Below the pieces are notes generated by a model. It ran no database searches, had not been told where the DNA came from, and worked only from the letters and a program-made list of their open reading frames with translations. Of a DNA stretch of 64,000 nt, positions 51,395 to 59,613 are shown one piece after another. A program made the translations under genes and the position numbers. Positions within the stretch are counted from its first letter, which is position 1; each line of letters opens with the position of its first letter. Origin of the DNA: Streptomyces sp. CB02058 (GTDB lineage Bacteria > Actinomycetota > Actinomycetes > Streptomycetales > Streptomycetaceae); NCBI RefSeq assembly GCF_001905505.1, contig NZ_LIPG01000002.1, positions 620,001 to 684,000 on the forward strand, in the 5' to 3' direction.

Positions 51395-52930
51395 TCAGTC
51401 GCCGACTGCGCAGGCGTCCCCGTTGAGCATGAAGCGGGTGGGTGACGACGCGTCACCGGTGTGTCCGACGAGGTAGCCGAGGGTGATGCTCGCGCCCGGA
51501 GCGATCGTGGCGTTGTGCGAGGCGTTCGCCGCCGTGACCGTGTTGCTGCCCTGGGTCAGGTCGGTGTTCCAGTCGGAGACGACGGTCTGGCCGAGCGCCA
51601 GCGGGAACTGGAGCCTCCAGCCGTTCACCGGGGTGCTGCCCGTGTTGGTGACGGTGAGGTCGACCGTCGCGCCCGTACCCCAGGCGTTCACGGTGCGGTC
51701 CACGCGGCAGGTGGGTTCCTGCTGGGCGAACGAGACCCGGTGCAGGCCGCCGGGCAGATCGTTGATCACGTAGAAGTCGCCGTCGTCGGCCACCCCGATC
51801 GACGTCACCTGGGTCGGCATCTGCCCGATCTCGGCCTGTTCGTATCCGCCGTCGCCGTCGGGGCGCAGCGCCCAGACCGTGGACGAGCAGTAGTCGGTGG
51901 CGATGTACGTGCCGGCCAGCAGTCCGGCGTACTTCTGACCCCGGTAGACATGACCGCCGATCACCGAACAGCCGCCGGTGTACGGGGAGTACGTGAAGAC
52001 CGGCTCGGTGTACGTCTCTCCGGGCAAGCAGTCGCCGCCGTCGAACTTCTCCAGGCCCTCGTAGCAGGACCAGCCGAGGTTCAGCCCTCCCCGGCCGGGG
52101 GCGAGATGGTCGACCTCCTCCCACCGGCCCTGGCCGACGTCGCCGATCCACATCGAGCCGTCGGCGCTGTCGAAGGAGAACCGCCACGGGTTGCGCAGCC
52201 CGTACAGCCAGATCTCCTCGCGGGCGCCGGACGTGCCCACGAAGGGGTTGTCGCCGGGGACGCAGTACGCGAGCGTGCCGCAGCTCCGGCTCACGTCGAC
52301 GCGCAGGATCTTGCCGAGCAGGGTGTCCAGCCGCTGCGCGGAGCGGAAGGGGTCGGCGGAGCCGCCGCCGTCGCCGATGCTCCAGTACAGGTTGCCGTCC
52401 GGGCCGAACGCGAGCTGGCCGCCGTTGTGGTTGCTGTACTGGGCGTGCTCCTGGGAGAGCAGGACCTCCAGGCGCGATTCGTCGAGGTGGTAGCGGGCGA
52501 GAGTGACCGCGCCGTCGGGCAGTGCGGTGTACGCGAGGTACAGATCCTGGCTCTCGGCGAAGCCGGGCGGTACGGCGATGCCGAGCAGGCCGCGCTCGTT
52601 GCCCGATTCGTCCACGGCGGATCTGATGTCGACGAGCGGCGCGGCGGCCAGGCCGGTGTCCGGGTGGTAGACCCGGACCCTGCCGGACTTCTCCACGATG
52701 AACAGCCGGTCCGTGCCGTCGCCGGACGCGGCGAGCGCCACGGGCCGTTTCAGTCCGGAGGCGACCTGGGTGGTGGTGGCGCTGAGCGAAGGCAGCGGTA
52801 CGGACGAGGTGTCCGCCGTGGCCGTGGGAACCGTCGCGCCGGGCTCGGGCGCGGCGGCGGCGGGTAACGACAGGGGGGCGGTCAGCAGGAGGGCCAGCAG
52901 AAGGGACCCGGTCCAGCGGCGTCGTGACAT
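51395..52930 (-). CDS. Secreted PQQ-type sugar dehydrogenase with C-terminal CBM2
   Basis: Protein of 511 residues. A Sec signal peptide (RRRWTGSLLLALLLTAPLSLPAAAAP) is followed by a six-bladed GSDH/sorbosone dehydrogenase propeller (residues ~50-400): VASGLKRPVALAASGDGTDRLFIVE, GNERGLLGIAVPPGF, SNHNGGQLAFGPDGNLYWSIGDGG and EIWLYGLRNPWRFSFD, containing the His/Arg residues that hold PQQ and calcium in the family. The last ~100 residues are a family 2 cellulose-binding module with a Cys pair and conserved Trp (VNAWGTGATVDLTVTN, VSDWNTDL). This resembles AA12-type dehydrogenases with CBMs. Electron acceptor unknown. A CebR-like operator lies upstream. Confidence 0.88.
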   Translation of the reverse strand: MSRRRWTGSLLLALLLTAPLSLPAAAAPEPGATVPTATADTSSVPLPSLSATTTQVASGLKRPVALAASGDGTDRLFIVEKSGRVRVYHPDTGLAAAPLVDIRSAVDESGNERGLLGIAVPPGFAESQDLYLAYTALPDGAVTLARYHLDESRLEVLLSQEHAQYSNHNGGQLAFGPDGNLYWSIGDGGGSADPFRSAQRLDTLLGKILRVDVSRSCGTLAYCVPGDNPFVGTSGAREEIWLYGLRNPWRFSFDSADGSMWIGDVGQGRWEEVDHLAPGRGGLNLGWSCYEGLEKFDGGDCLPGETYTEPVFTYSPYTGGCSVIGGHVYRGQKYAGLLAGTYIATDYCSSTVWALRPDGDGGYEQAEIGQMPTQVTSIGVADDGDFYVINDLPGGLHRVSFAQQEPTCRVDRTVNAWGTGATVDLTVTNTGSTPVNGWRLQFPLALGQTVVSDWNTDLTQGSNTVTAANASHNATIAPGASITLGYLVGHTGDASSPTRFMLNGDACAVGD

Positions 52931-53015
52931 GGTGGCTCCAGGAATGGGGGGACGCTTGCACGTGGCGGTTCGCGGTTCCATGGAGAACGAGCGGGGCCAC
53001 GCCGCATCAGCCACG

Positions 53016-53029
53016 TGGGAGCGCTCCCG
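53016..53029. promoter_or_regulatory. CebR-like operator
   Basis: TGGGAGCGCTCCCG matches 13 of 14 positions of the CebR box TGGGAGCGCTCCCA. It sits 86 nt upstream of the quinoprotein start, suggesting cellobiose-inducible expression. Confidence 0.7.
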
Positions 53030-53071
53030 CACCAGGCTGCGCGTCGCGGCACGAGGCGGCAACGCGTGATT

Positions 53072-53109
53072 GCGCCACCTTCACGCCACATGTGGCGTGA
53101 AGGTGGCGC
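53072..53109. promoter_or_regulatory. 38-bp perfect palindrome
   Basis: Half-site GCGCCACCTTCACGCCACA (53072-53090) is exactly mirrored at 53091-53109 with no spacer. It lies midway in the 304-nt gap between divergent quinoprotein and MFS genes. Terminator use is unlikely because both genes point away; an extended operator is more plausible. Confidence 0.75.
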
Positions 53110-53234
53110 CGGGGGCCGCGAAAGCAAGGCGCGGGGGTGCGGCGAAGGCGGGCGCCAGGAGTGGAGGAGGGTGCGGCGCACAGCCTGCGTGACGGCGGTC
53201 GCAGGCGCCTCCGGGCGAGGTCGTACCATCCCGT

Positions 53235-54503
53235 GTGACCGAAACAGCCGAACAAGGTGTACCCCGCACACGCATACTCGCCGACCTGACGCCGCTGCGT
53301 TCCTCCCCCGACTACCGGCGGCTCTGGTTCGGGAACACCGTCTCCTGGATCGGGCAGGGCATGACGGCGCTGGCCGTCTCCCTCCAGGTCTACGACATCA
53401 CCGGGTCCGCGTTCTCCGTGGGGCTCATCGGTCTCTGCTCGCTCGTCCCGCTGGTGCTCCTCGGGCTGTACGGCGGGGCCGTCGCGGACACCTTCGGCCG
53501 GCGCAGGCTGGGGCTCTTCAGCGCGTCCGGGTCCTTCCTGCTCTCCCTCGTGCTGGCCGCCGTGACCTTCGCCGGGGTCGAGAACGTCGGGCTGCTCTAC
53601 GCCGTCGTCGCCCTCCAGGCCGTGTGCTTCGCGCTCAACTCCCCGGCGCGCAGCTCGATGATCGCCCGGCTGCTCCCGGCCGAACAGCTGCCCGCCGCCA
53701 ACGCGCTCAACGCCATGACGTCCACCACCGGCGGGCTGGTGGGGCCGATGCTCGGCGGGCTGATCGTCGGCTGGTGGGGCTACCGGGCGGCGTACACCGT
53801 GGACGCCGTCACCTTCACCGCCTCGCTCTACGCGATGTGGCGGCTGCCGTCGATGCTGCCCGACCGGGCGGAGGGAGCGAAGGGGGCCCGGCGGGCGTCG
53901 GTCCTGGACGGTCTGCGCTTCCTGGGCACCCGGCCCAATCTGCGGATGACCTTCTTCAGCGACCTGTGCGCCATGGTGCTCGCCCACCCGCGCGCGCTGT
54001 TCCCGGTGGTCGCCGTGGTCTGGTTCGGCGGCGACGCCCGCACCACCGGGCTGCTGGTCGCCGCCCCGGCGCTGGGCTCCCTGCTCGGCAGCGTCTTCTC
54101 CGGGTGGCTGGGCCGCATCCGGCGGCACGGGCTCGCCGTGGTGATCGCGGTCGCCTGCTGGGGCGCGGCCATCGCCGTGTTCGGGCTCAGCCGGCAGCTC
54201 TGGCTCGGGCTGATCCTGCTCGCGCTCGCCGGGTGCGCGGACTCCATATCGATGGTCTTCCGCAACACCATGCTCCAGGCGGCGGTCCCCGACGACATGC
54301 GCGGGCGGCTCCAGGGCGTGTTCATCGTCGTCGTCGCGGGCGGGCCCCGGCTCGGCGACCTCGTGGCCGGCTCCGTCGCCGACCTGACGTCCCCGGTCGT
54401 GGCGGTGACCGGCGGTGGCGTCGCATGTGTGCTGCTGGTGTGCCTGATGGGGCTGCGTTGGCGCGGTTTCGTCCGGTACGACGCGCGGGATCCGCAGCCG
54501 TAG
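53235..54503 (+). CDS. MFS exporter (enterobactin exporter-like/MFS_3)
   Basis: Protein of 422 residues with 12 helices. TPLRSSPDYRRLWFGNTVSWIGQGMT is the typical N terminus of this family, and the loop VADTFGRRRLGLFSASG carries motif A. It likely exports a siderophore, drug or other small molecule. GTG 53235 is preceded by TACCAT (53224-53229) with 5 nt between, so a leaderless mRNA is likely. Divergent from the quinoprotein gene, but a shared role is not evident. Substrate unknown. Confidence 0.85.
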   Translation: MTETAEQGVPRTRILADLTPLRSSPDYRRLWFGNTVSWIGQGMTALAVSLQVYDITGSAFSVGLIGLCSLVPLVLLGLYGGAVADTFGRRRLGLFSASGSFLLSLVLAAVTFAGVENVGLLYAVVALQAVCFALNSPARSSMIARLLPAEQLPAANALNAMTSTTGGLVGPMLGGLIVGWWGYRAAYTVDAVTFTASLYAMWRLPSMLPDRAEGAKGARRASVLDGLRFLGTRPNLRMTFFSDLCAMVLAHPRALFPVVAVVWFGGDARTTGLLVAAPALGSLLGSVFSGWLGRIRRHGLAVVIAVACWGAAIAVFGLSRQLWLGLILLALAGCADSISMVFRNTMLQAAVPDDMRGRLQGVFIVVVAGGPRLGDLVAGSVADLTSPVVAVTGGGVACVLLVCLMGLRWRGFVRYDARDPQP

Positions 54504-54603
54504 CGAGCTGCCGGAGAACCGGCCTGTCCATTCCTTGATACGACGTTGTCCGGCATGCGGGCGGCGCTTGTCGCCGTGCCCATGCCGCCGCCAGGATGCC
54601 CGC

Positions 54604-54702
54604 ATGGCCCCCGCTCTTGTGTCGCGTCGTCACGTGGATCTCCTGCGTGTCTCGACCATGCTCTGTCGGGCCGAATCCCGCTGTCCGTCCCGCTGTTGCT
54701 GA
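54604..54702 (+). CDS. Cysteine leader peptide of the ssu operon (32 residues)
   Basis: ATG 54604 (AGGA 8-9 nt upstream) opens a 32-residue ORF containing SRRHVDLLRVSTMLC, the signature of the actinobacterial putative-leader-peptide family found before sulfur genes. Four Cys codons occur in the last 12 codons (after the signature: ...SRC, SRCC at the end). A hairpin GCCGGCCC/GGGCCGGC begins 11 nt after the stop. Ribosome stalling at Cys codons under sulfur limitation would alter folding and let transcription enter ssuD. The arrangement is seen directly; the mechanism is inferred from such leaders in other actinobacteria. Confidence 0.85.
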   Translation: MAPALVSRRHVDLLRVSTMLCRAESRCPSRCC

Positions 54703-54712
54703 CGTGACGCCC

Positions 54713-54730
54713 GCCGGCCCACGGGCCGGC
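54713..54730 (+). terminator. Attenuator hairpin after the leader peptide
   Basis: GCCGGCCC (54713-54720) and GGGCCGGC (54723-54730) with a 2-nt loop lie between leader stop and ssuD. The remaining DNA to 54841 shows alternative GC-rich pairing but no gene. Confidence 0.55.
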
Positions 54731-54841
54731 CTTCCGACGCCTTCGCGTCCCTGATCTCCCCGGACACCCCGGCCCGCCGGTGCACCCGTGCATCCGTACG
54801 CCCGCGGTGCGTTCCCCGCTGCCGTCCCACGAGGATCCGCC

Positions 54842-55945
54842 ATGCCCGAAAACCCGCTCCTGCTCCACTGGTTCCTGCCCACGGGCGGCGACGGCCGCGA
54901 TCCCGGCGGGGTCACCGCCGTGCAGGGGAGGACCGGCGCCGCCACCCGCCGTCCCGCCGACATCGGCTATCTGGCCCAGGTGGCGCGCGCCGCCGAACAG
55001 GCCGGATTCCACTCGCTGCTGACTCCCGTCGGGCTCGGTTGCGTCGACCCCTGGATCCTCACCGCGGCCCTCACCCAGCACACCGACCGCATCGGGTTTC
55101 TGGTCGCCTTCCGCTCCGGGTTCGCCAGCCCGGTCCTGCTGGCCCAGCAGGCCGACGCCTTCCGGCGGTTCGCGGGCGGAAGGCTCCGGCTCAATGTCGT
55201 CACCGGCGGCGACCCCGCCGAACAGCGGGCGTACGGCGACCACTTGGCCCACGACCAGCGCTACGCGCGCACCGACGAGGTGATGGCCGTACTGCGCGAC
55301 CTCCTGGAGGGCAAGCGCGTCGACCACAGCGGGGAACATCTGCGCATCGAGGGCGCCCAGCTCCACGAACCCGCCCTCCAGCACCCCGTGCCCCTCTACT
55401 TCGGCGGCGCGTCCCCGGCCGCCGAGGCCGTCGCCGCCCGCCGCGCCGACGTACAGCTGCTCTGGGGCGAGCCGCCCGCCGCCCTCGCCGAGCGCATCGG
55501 ACGGCTCCGCGCCGCGGCCCCCGCGCTCCGCTACGGTCTGCGGCTGCACATCATCAGCCGGGACACGTCCGCCGAGGCGTGGGCCGAGGCGGACCGCATC
55601 CTCGCGGGCATCGACCCGGAGGCGGTCAGGGCCAGCCAGGAGCGCTTCGCGCGCATGGACTCCACGGGCCAGGCCCGGATGGCCGCGCTGCACGGCGGCT
55701 CCGCCGACGCCGCGAAGCTGGAGGTCGCCCCGAACCTCTGGGCGGGCATCGGACTCGTACGGGAAGGGGCCGGCACCGCGCTCGTCGGCTCGCACGACGA
55801 GGTCGCCCAGCGGCTGTACGAGTACCAGCGCCTGGGGATCGGCGAGTTCATCCTCTCCGGCTATCCGCACCTGGAGGAGGCCTACCGGGTGGGCGAGGAA
55901 GTCGCCCCCCGGCTGCGCGCGCTCGTCGCGGGGGCGGGAGCGTGA
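54842..55945 (+). CDS. ssuD: FMNH2-dependent alkanesulfonate monooxygenase (LLM family)
   Basis: Protein of 367 residues. It releases sulfite from alkanesulfonates, using reduced flavin and O2. Luciferase-like barrel marks: LLLHWFLPTGGDGR, IGYLAQVARAAEQAGFHSLL, PWILTAALTQHTDRIGFLVAF, GRLRLNVVTGGDPAEQRAYGD and EFILSGYPHLEEAYRVGEEV near the end, the last typical of SsuD. ATG 54842 follows GAGGATC. The permease starts in its stop codon. The flavin reductase partner is not adjacent. Confidence 0.88.
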   Translation: MPENPLLLHWFLPTGGDGRDPGGVTAVQGRTGAATRRPADIGYLAQVARAAEQAGFHSLLTPVGLGCVDPWILTAALTQHTDRIGFLVAFRSGFASPVLLAQQADAFRRFAGGRLRLNVVTGGDPAEQRAYGDHLAHDQRYARTDEVMAVLRDLLEGKRVDHSGEHLRIEGAQLHEPALQHPVPLYFGGASPAAEAVAARRADVQLLWGEPPAALAERIGRLRAAAPALRYGLRLHIISRDTSAEAWAEADRILAGIDPEAVRASQERFARMDSTGQARMAALHGGSADAAKLEVAPNLWAGIGLVREGAGTALVGSHDEVAQRLYEYQRLGIGEFILSGYPHLEEAYRVGEEVAPRLRALVAGAGA

Positions 55946-56805
55946 CCCTCGCCGCCGGGAAGACCGCGCCCGCACCGGCCGTCGCCGATCCCGTACGGGC
56001 ACGACGCGTCCCGCCGAGGATCGCCGCCCTGCGCTGGACGGGGCTGCGCGCCGTCGCCCTCCTCGTCCTGCTCGCCGCCTGGCAGGCCGTCGTCTCCGCC
56101 GAGGTCTGGCCACGGGTCCTCGTGCCGTCGCCGGGGGAGGTCTGGCACCAGTTCGTCCTCGCCTCCACCGTCCACGACGGGGTGCGCGGCTACAGCGGAC
56201 ACCTGCTGATCGAGCACCTCGGCGTCAGCCTCCGCCGCATCGGGATCGGCGCGGGCTACGCGATCCTCGCCGGCATTCCGCTGGGCCTCCTCATCGGCGT
56301 CGTCAAACCGCTCGCCGTCGTCCTGGAACCGGCCGTCACCTTCCTGCGCACCCTGCCGCCGCTCGCCTACTTCTCGCTGCTCGTCATCTGGTTCGGCATC
56401 GACGAGTCGCCGAAGATCTGGCTCCTCGTCATCGCGGCCCTGCCCCCGATCGCCGCCGCCACCGCGGCGGCCGTCCGCACGGTGCCGGGCGACCTCGTCG
56501 AGGCCGCGCGGGCGCTGGGCGCGGGCCCCGTGTCGCTGCTGCTCTCGGTGCGGCTGCCCGCCGCGCTGCCGGAGATCCTCACCGGCGTACGCATCGCCGT
56601 CGGCGTCGCCTACACCTGCGTCGTGGCCGCCGAGACCATCAACGGTGTCCCCGGCATCGGCGGCATGATCCGCGACGCCCAGCGCTACAACCAGACCGCC
56701 GTCGTCATCGCCGGGCTGATCGCCATCGGCCTCTCCGGCATCCTCCTCGACGCCCTTCTCAAGGGCGCGGAGCGGGGTCTCGTGCCCTGGCGCGGCCGGT
56801 CCTGA
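55942..56805 (+). CDS. ssuC: Sulfonate ABC transporter, permease
   Basis: Protein of 287 residues with about six helices and the binding-protein-dependent EAA loop (VEAARALGAGPVSLLLSVRLPAALPEI). Overall similarity is to SsuC/TauC-type permeases. Start GTG 55942 overlaps ssuD by 4 nt. Family members transport taurine or aliphatic sulfonates. Confidence 0.85.
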   Translation: MTLAAGKTAPAPAVADPVRARRVPPRIAALRWTGLRAVALLVLLAAWQAVVSAEVWPRVLVPSPGEVWHQFVLASTVHDGVRGYSGHLLIEHLGVSLRRIGIGAGYAILAGIPLGLLIGVVKPLAVVLEPAVTFLRTLPPLAYFSLLVIWFGIDESPKIWLLVIAALPPIAAATAAAVRTVPGDLVEAARALGAGPVSLLLSVRLPAALPEILTGVRIAVGVAYTCVVAAETINGVPGIGGMIRDAQRYNQTAVVIAGLIAIGLSGILLDALLKGAERGLVPWRGRS

Positions 56806-56855
56806 TCCCCATGTCCTTCCCTCCGCACCCCCTCCCGTCCTCCCTGGAGCCCCTC

Positions 56856-57890
56856 ATGACCGTGGCCATCCGCCGCCGCGCCGCCCTGCTGACCGCCGCC
56901 CTCACCGTGCTCACCCTCGCGGGCTGCGGCGACGGCGGATCGTCCGACAGCGGAAGCGGCAGGACAGCCGTGCGCATCGCGTACCAGGCGATACCCAACG
57001 CCGACCTCGTCGTGAAGAACCAGAAGCTGCTGGAGAAGGCGCTCCCGGACGCCGACATCAGCTGGGTGAAGTTCGACTCCGGCGGCGACGTCAACACCGC
57101 GGTGATCTCCGGCTCCGTCGACCTGGGACTCGCGGGTTCGAGCCCCGTCACCAAAGGGCTCTCCGCGCCGCTGAACATCCCGTACAAGGTCCTCTGGATC
57201 CACGACGTCATCGGAGACAACGAGGCGCTGGTCGCGAAGAAGGGCATCGGCTCCGTCGCGGAGCTGAAGGGGAAGAAGGTCGCCGCCCCCTTCGGCTCCA
57301 CCACCCACTTCTCGCTGCTCGCCGCGCTCGAAGGGGCCGGGGTGGAGCCGGCGGACGTGAACATCGTCGACCTCCAGCCGCAGGACGCGCTCGCCGCCTG
57401 GACCCGGGGCGACATCGACGCCGCGTACGTCTGGACGCCGACGCTCAGCGAGATCCAGAAGACCGGGACGACGCTGATCACCAGCCGCGAACTCGCCGAA
57501 CAGGGCAAGGTCACCGCCGACCTCGGCATCGTCACGGACTCCTTCGCGAAGAAGTACCCCGACATCGTCACCACCTGGCTGAAGACCCAGGACCAGGCTG
57601 TCCAGCAGACCAGGTCCGACCCGGAGAAGGCCGCCGCGTCCATCGGCGCCGAGCTCAACATCACGCCGGCCGAGGCGAAGAAGCAGCTCGCGCAGCTCGT
57701 GCTGCTGACGGTGGAGGAGCAGCGGGGACCGGACTACCTCGGCACGGCGGGCGCTCCCGGGAAGTTCGCGAGCCATCTGCACGAGGCGGCCGTCTTCCTC
57801 GAGGGGCAGAAGGCCGTGGACGCGGTCCCGGACGCCGCCGTCTTCGAGAAGGCCCTCGCCGTGGAGGAGCTGGCCCGTGCCGCAGGCTGA
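56856..57890 (+). CDS. ssuA: Sulfonate ABC transporter, substrate-binding lipoprotein
   Basis: Protein of 344 residues. Lipoprotein signal RRRAALLTAALTVLTLAGC (lipobox LAGC) is followed by a type II binding fold (VRIAYQAIPNADLVVKNQKLLEKA, GSVDLGLAGSSPVTKGLSAP, AAYVWTPTLSEIQKTG). The pattern fits taurine/aliphatic sulfonate binders (TauA/SsuA). ATG 56856 has GGAG upstream; an earlier in-frame ATG at 56811 would add Pro-rich residues before the signal. The C-terminal tail overlaps ssuB by 14 nt. Confidence 0.85.
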   Translation: MTVAIRRRAALLTAALTVLTLAGCGDGGSSDSGSGRTAVRIAYQAIPNADLVVKNQKLLEKALPDADISWVKFDSGGDVNTAVISGSVDLGLAGSSPVTKGLSAPLNIPYKVLWIHDVIGDNEALVAKKGIGSVAELKGKKVAAPFGSTTHFSLLAALEGAGVEPADVNIVDLQPQDALAAWTRGDIDAAYVWTPTLSEIQKTGTTLITSRELAEQGKVTADLGIVTDSFAKKYPDIVTTWLKTQDQAVQQTRSDPEKAAASIGAELNITPAEAKKQLAQLVLLTVEEQRGPDYLGTAGAPGKFASHLHEAAVFLEGQKAVDAVPDAAVFEKALAVEELARAAG

Positions 57891-58671
57891 CACCGCCGAC
57901 ATCGCCCTGCACGGGATCACCGTGCGCTACGGGAAGGCCAAGGCGGCCGTCACCGCCGTGGAGAACGTGTCACTGACGGCGGCACCGGGGGAGTTCGTCG
58001 TGCTCGTCGGCCCCTCGGGCTGCGGCAAGACGACCCTCCTGCGGATCGCGGCCGGCTTCGTCACGGCCGCCGAGGGCACGGCGACGGTACGCGGAGAGGC
58101 CCCCGTGCCCGGCCGCGCGACGGGCGTCGTCTTCCAGCAGCCGAGGCTGTTCCCGTGGCGCACGGCCGGTGGCAACATCGCGTTCGCCCTGGCCCGGCAC
58201 GGTGTGCCGCGTGAGCTCAGGGCGGAGCGTACGGAGGAACTCCTCGCGCGGGTCGGGCTCGGCGGCATGGCGGGCCGCCGCACCTGGGAACTCTCCGGCG
58301 GTCAGCAGCAGCGCGTGGCCATCGCGCGGGCGCTGGCCGGGGAGCCCCGGGTGCTCCTGATGGACGAACCGTTCGCCGCACTGGACGCGCTCACCAGGGA
58401 ACGCCTCCAGGAGGAGGTGCGCACCCTGGCCGTCACCTCCGGGACCACGGTGCTCTTCGTGACGCATTCGGCGGAGGAGGCCGTGCTCCTCGGCTCCCGG
58501 GTCCTGGTCATGGCGGCGGGCCCCGGCAGGGTCGTCTCCGAGCTGGACGTCGGGCTGGAGCGCGCCCCGGACACCGACGTGGCCGCCCTGCGCGGCACCC
58601 CCGCGTTCTCCCGGCTGCGCGGGGAACTGGCCGCGGTGATGCGCGAGGCGGCGCTGGCCCCGGCGGGCTGA
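57877..58671 (+). CDS. ssuB: Sulfonate ABC transporter, ATPase
   Basis: Protein of 264 residues. Walker A GPSGCGKTT, Q-loop VVFQQPRLFPWRTAGGN, signature ELSGGQQQRVAIARALAG and Walker B VLLMDEPFAALDAL are all intact. It energises import with SsuC and SsuA. GTG 57877 starts inside the ssuA coding region, with GGAGGAG upstream. It ends the ssuDCAB operon. Confidence 0.9.
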   Translation: MPQADTADIALHGITVRYGKAKAAVTAVENVSLTAAPGEFVVLVGPSGCGKTTLLRIAAGFVTAAEGTATVRGEAPVPGRATGVVFQQPRLFPWRTAGGNIAFALARHGVPRELRAERTEELLARVGLGGMAGRRTWELSGGQQQRVAIARALAGEPRVLLMDEPFAALDALTRERLQEEVRTLAVTSGTTVLFVTHSAEEAVLLGSRVLVMAAGPGRVVSELDVGLERAPDTDVAALRGTPAFSRLRGELAAVMREAALAPAG

Positions 58672-58683
58672 CGGGCCGCCGCC

Positions 58684-58725
58684 CCGGCCGCCGCCCCAGG
58701 ACCCGGTGGTCGGGGCGGCGGCCGG
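58684..58725. terminator. Bidirectional terminator
   Basis: A 14-bp perfect stem CCGGCCGCCGCCCC and complement, with a 14-nt loop, between convergent ssuB and the VOC gene. Confidence 0.8.
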
Positions 58726-58733
58726 ACAGCCGG

Positions 58734-59531
58734 TCAGGGAGCCTGCGTGACCTTCGGCATCTCGCCCGCGGTCGTCGTGGGATCGAAGAGCGAGAACACC
58801 GCGCCCTGCGGGTCCGTCAGGGTGGCGAACCGCCCGAACGGGATGGTCATCGGGCCGAAGCGGAGCTCCGCCCCGAGCGACTTCGCCTTCTCCACCGCCG
58901 CGTCGCAGTCCGCGACGGCGAAGTACACGTTCATATGGGCCGGTACCTGGGGGGAGAATTCGGCCCCCATCTTCATCCGGCCGAGCACCGGCTCCGCACC
59001 GAGGTCGTAGAGGGAGAAGTCGATCGCGTCATCGTCCAGGTGCTTCACCCCGTAGCCGAAGACGGCCGCGAAGAAGTGGTCCGCCTTCTCCGCCTCCCGT
59101 GTGTAGACCTCCGCCCAGGTGTAGGCGCCGGGCACCGTCTGCGCCTCGAAGCCCTTGTGGCTGCCGGACTGCCAGACCCCGAAGGCGGTCCCGCCGGGGT
59201 CGGCGGCCAGCACCATCGTCCCGAAGTCGCCGACCCGCATGGGCTCGACCAGCACCTCACCGCCGTTCGCGCGGATCTTCGCGGCCGTCGCGGCGGCGTC
59301 CGGCGACGCGAGATACAGGCACCAGGCGTTCGGCGCGTCCTGGCCGGGCGCGGGAGGCGAGAGCGCGGCGACCGCCTTGCCGTCCACATGGGCCTGCGTG
59401 TACTCGCCGTACTCGGGCATCGACGCACCGAACGTCCAGCCCAGGAGCTCGCCGTAGAAGCGCTTCGCGCCCTCCAGGTCGCCGAACGTCCCGTCGGCCC
59501 AGCACGGGGTTCCCTCGGTTTGTGCGGCCAT
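58734..59531 (-). CDS. Double VOC-family protein (glyoxalase-like)
   Basis: Protein of 265 residues with two VOC domains (residues ~5-125 and ~135-260). TPCWADGTFGDLEGAKRFYGELLGWTFG starts the first and PGAYTWAEVYTREAEKADHFFAAVFGYG the second; FATLTDPQGAVFSLFDP ends it. Such proteins in Streptomyces are often annotated as hydroxylase or glyoxalase-like. No substrate can be named. Confidence 0.82.
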   Translation of the reverse strand: MAAQTEGTPCWADGTFGDLEGAKRFYGELLGWTFGASMPEYGEYTQAHVDGKAVAALSPPAPGQDAPNAWCLYLASPDAAATAAKIRANGGEVLVEPMRVGDFGTMVLAADPGGTAFGVWQSGSHKGFEAQTVPGAYTWAEVYTREAEKADHFFAAVFGYGVKHLDDDAIDFSLYDLGAEPVLGRMKMGAEFSPQVPAHMNVYFAVADCDAAVEKAKSLGAELRFGPMTIPFGRFATLTDPQGAVFSLFDPTTTAGEMPKVTQAP

Positions 59532-59613
59532 GACTCGGACCCTTCTCCACTCGACGGTCGGTCCCTTCTGTCACGCTAGCCAACCGGCGCCCCGGCGGCG
59601 CGCCGAGCCGCGC

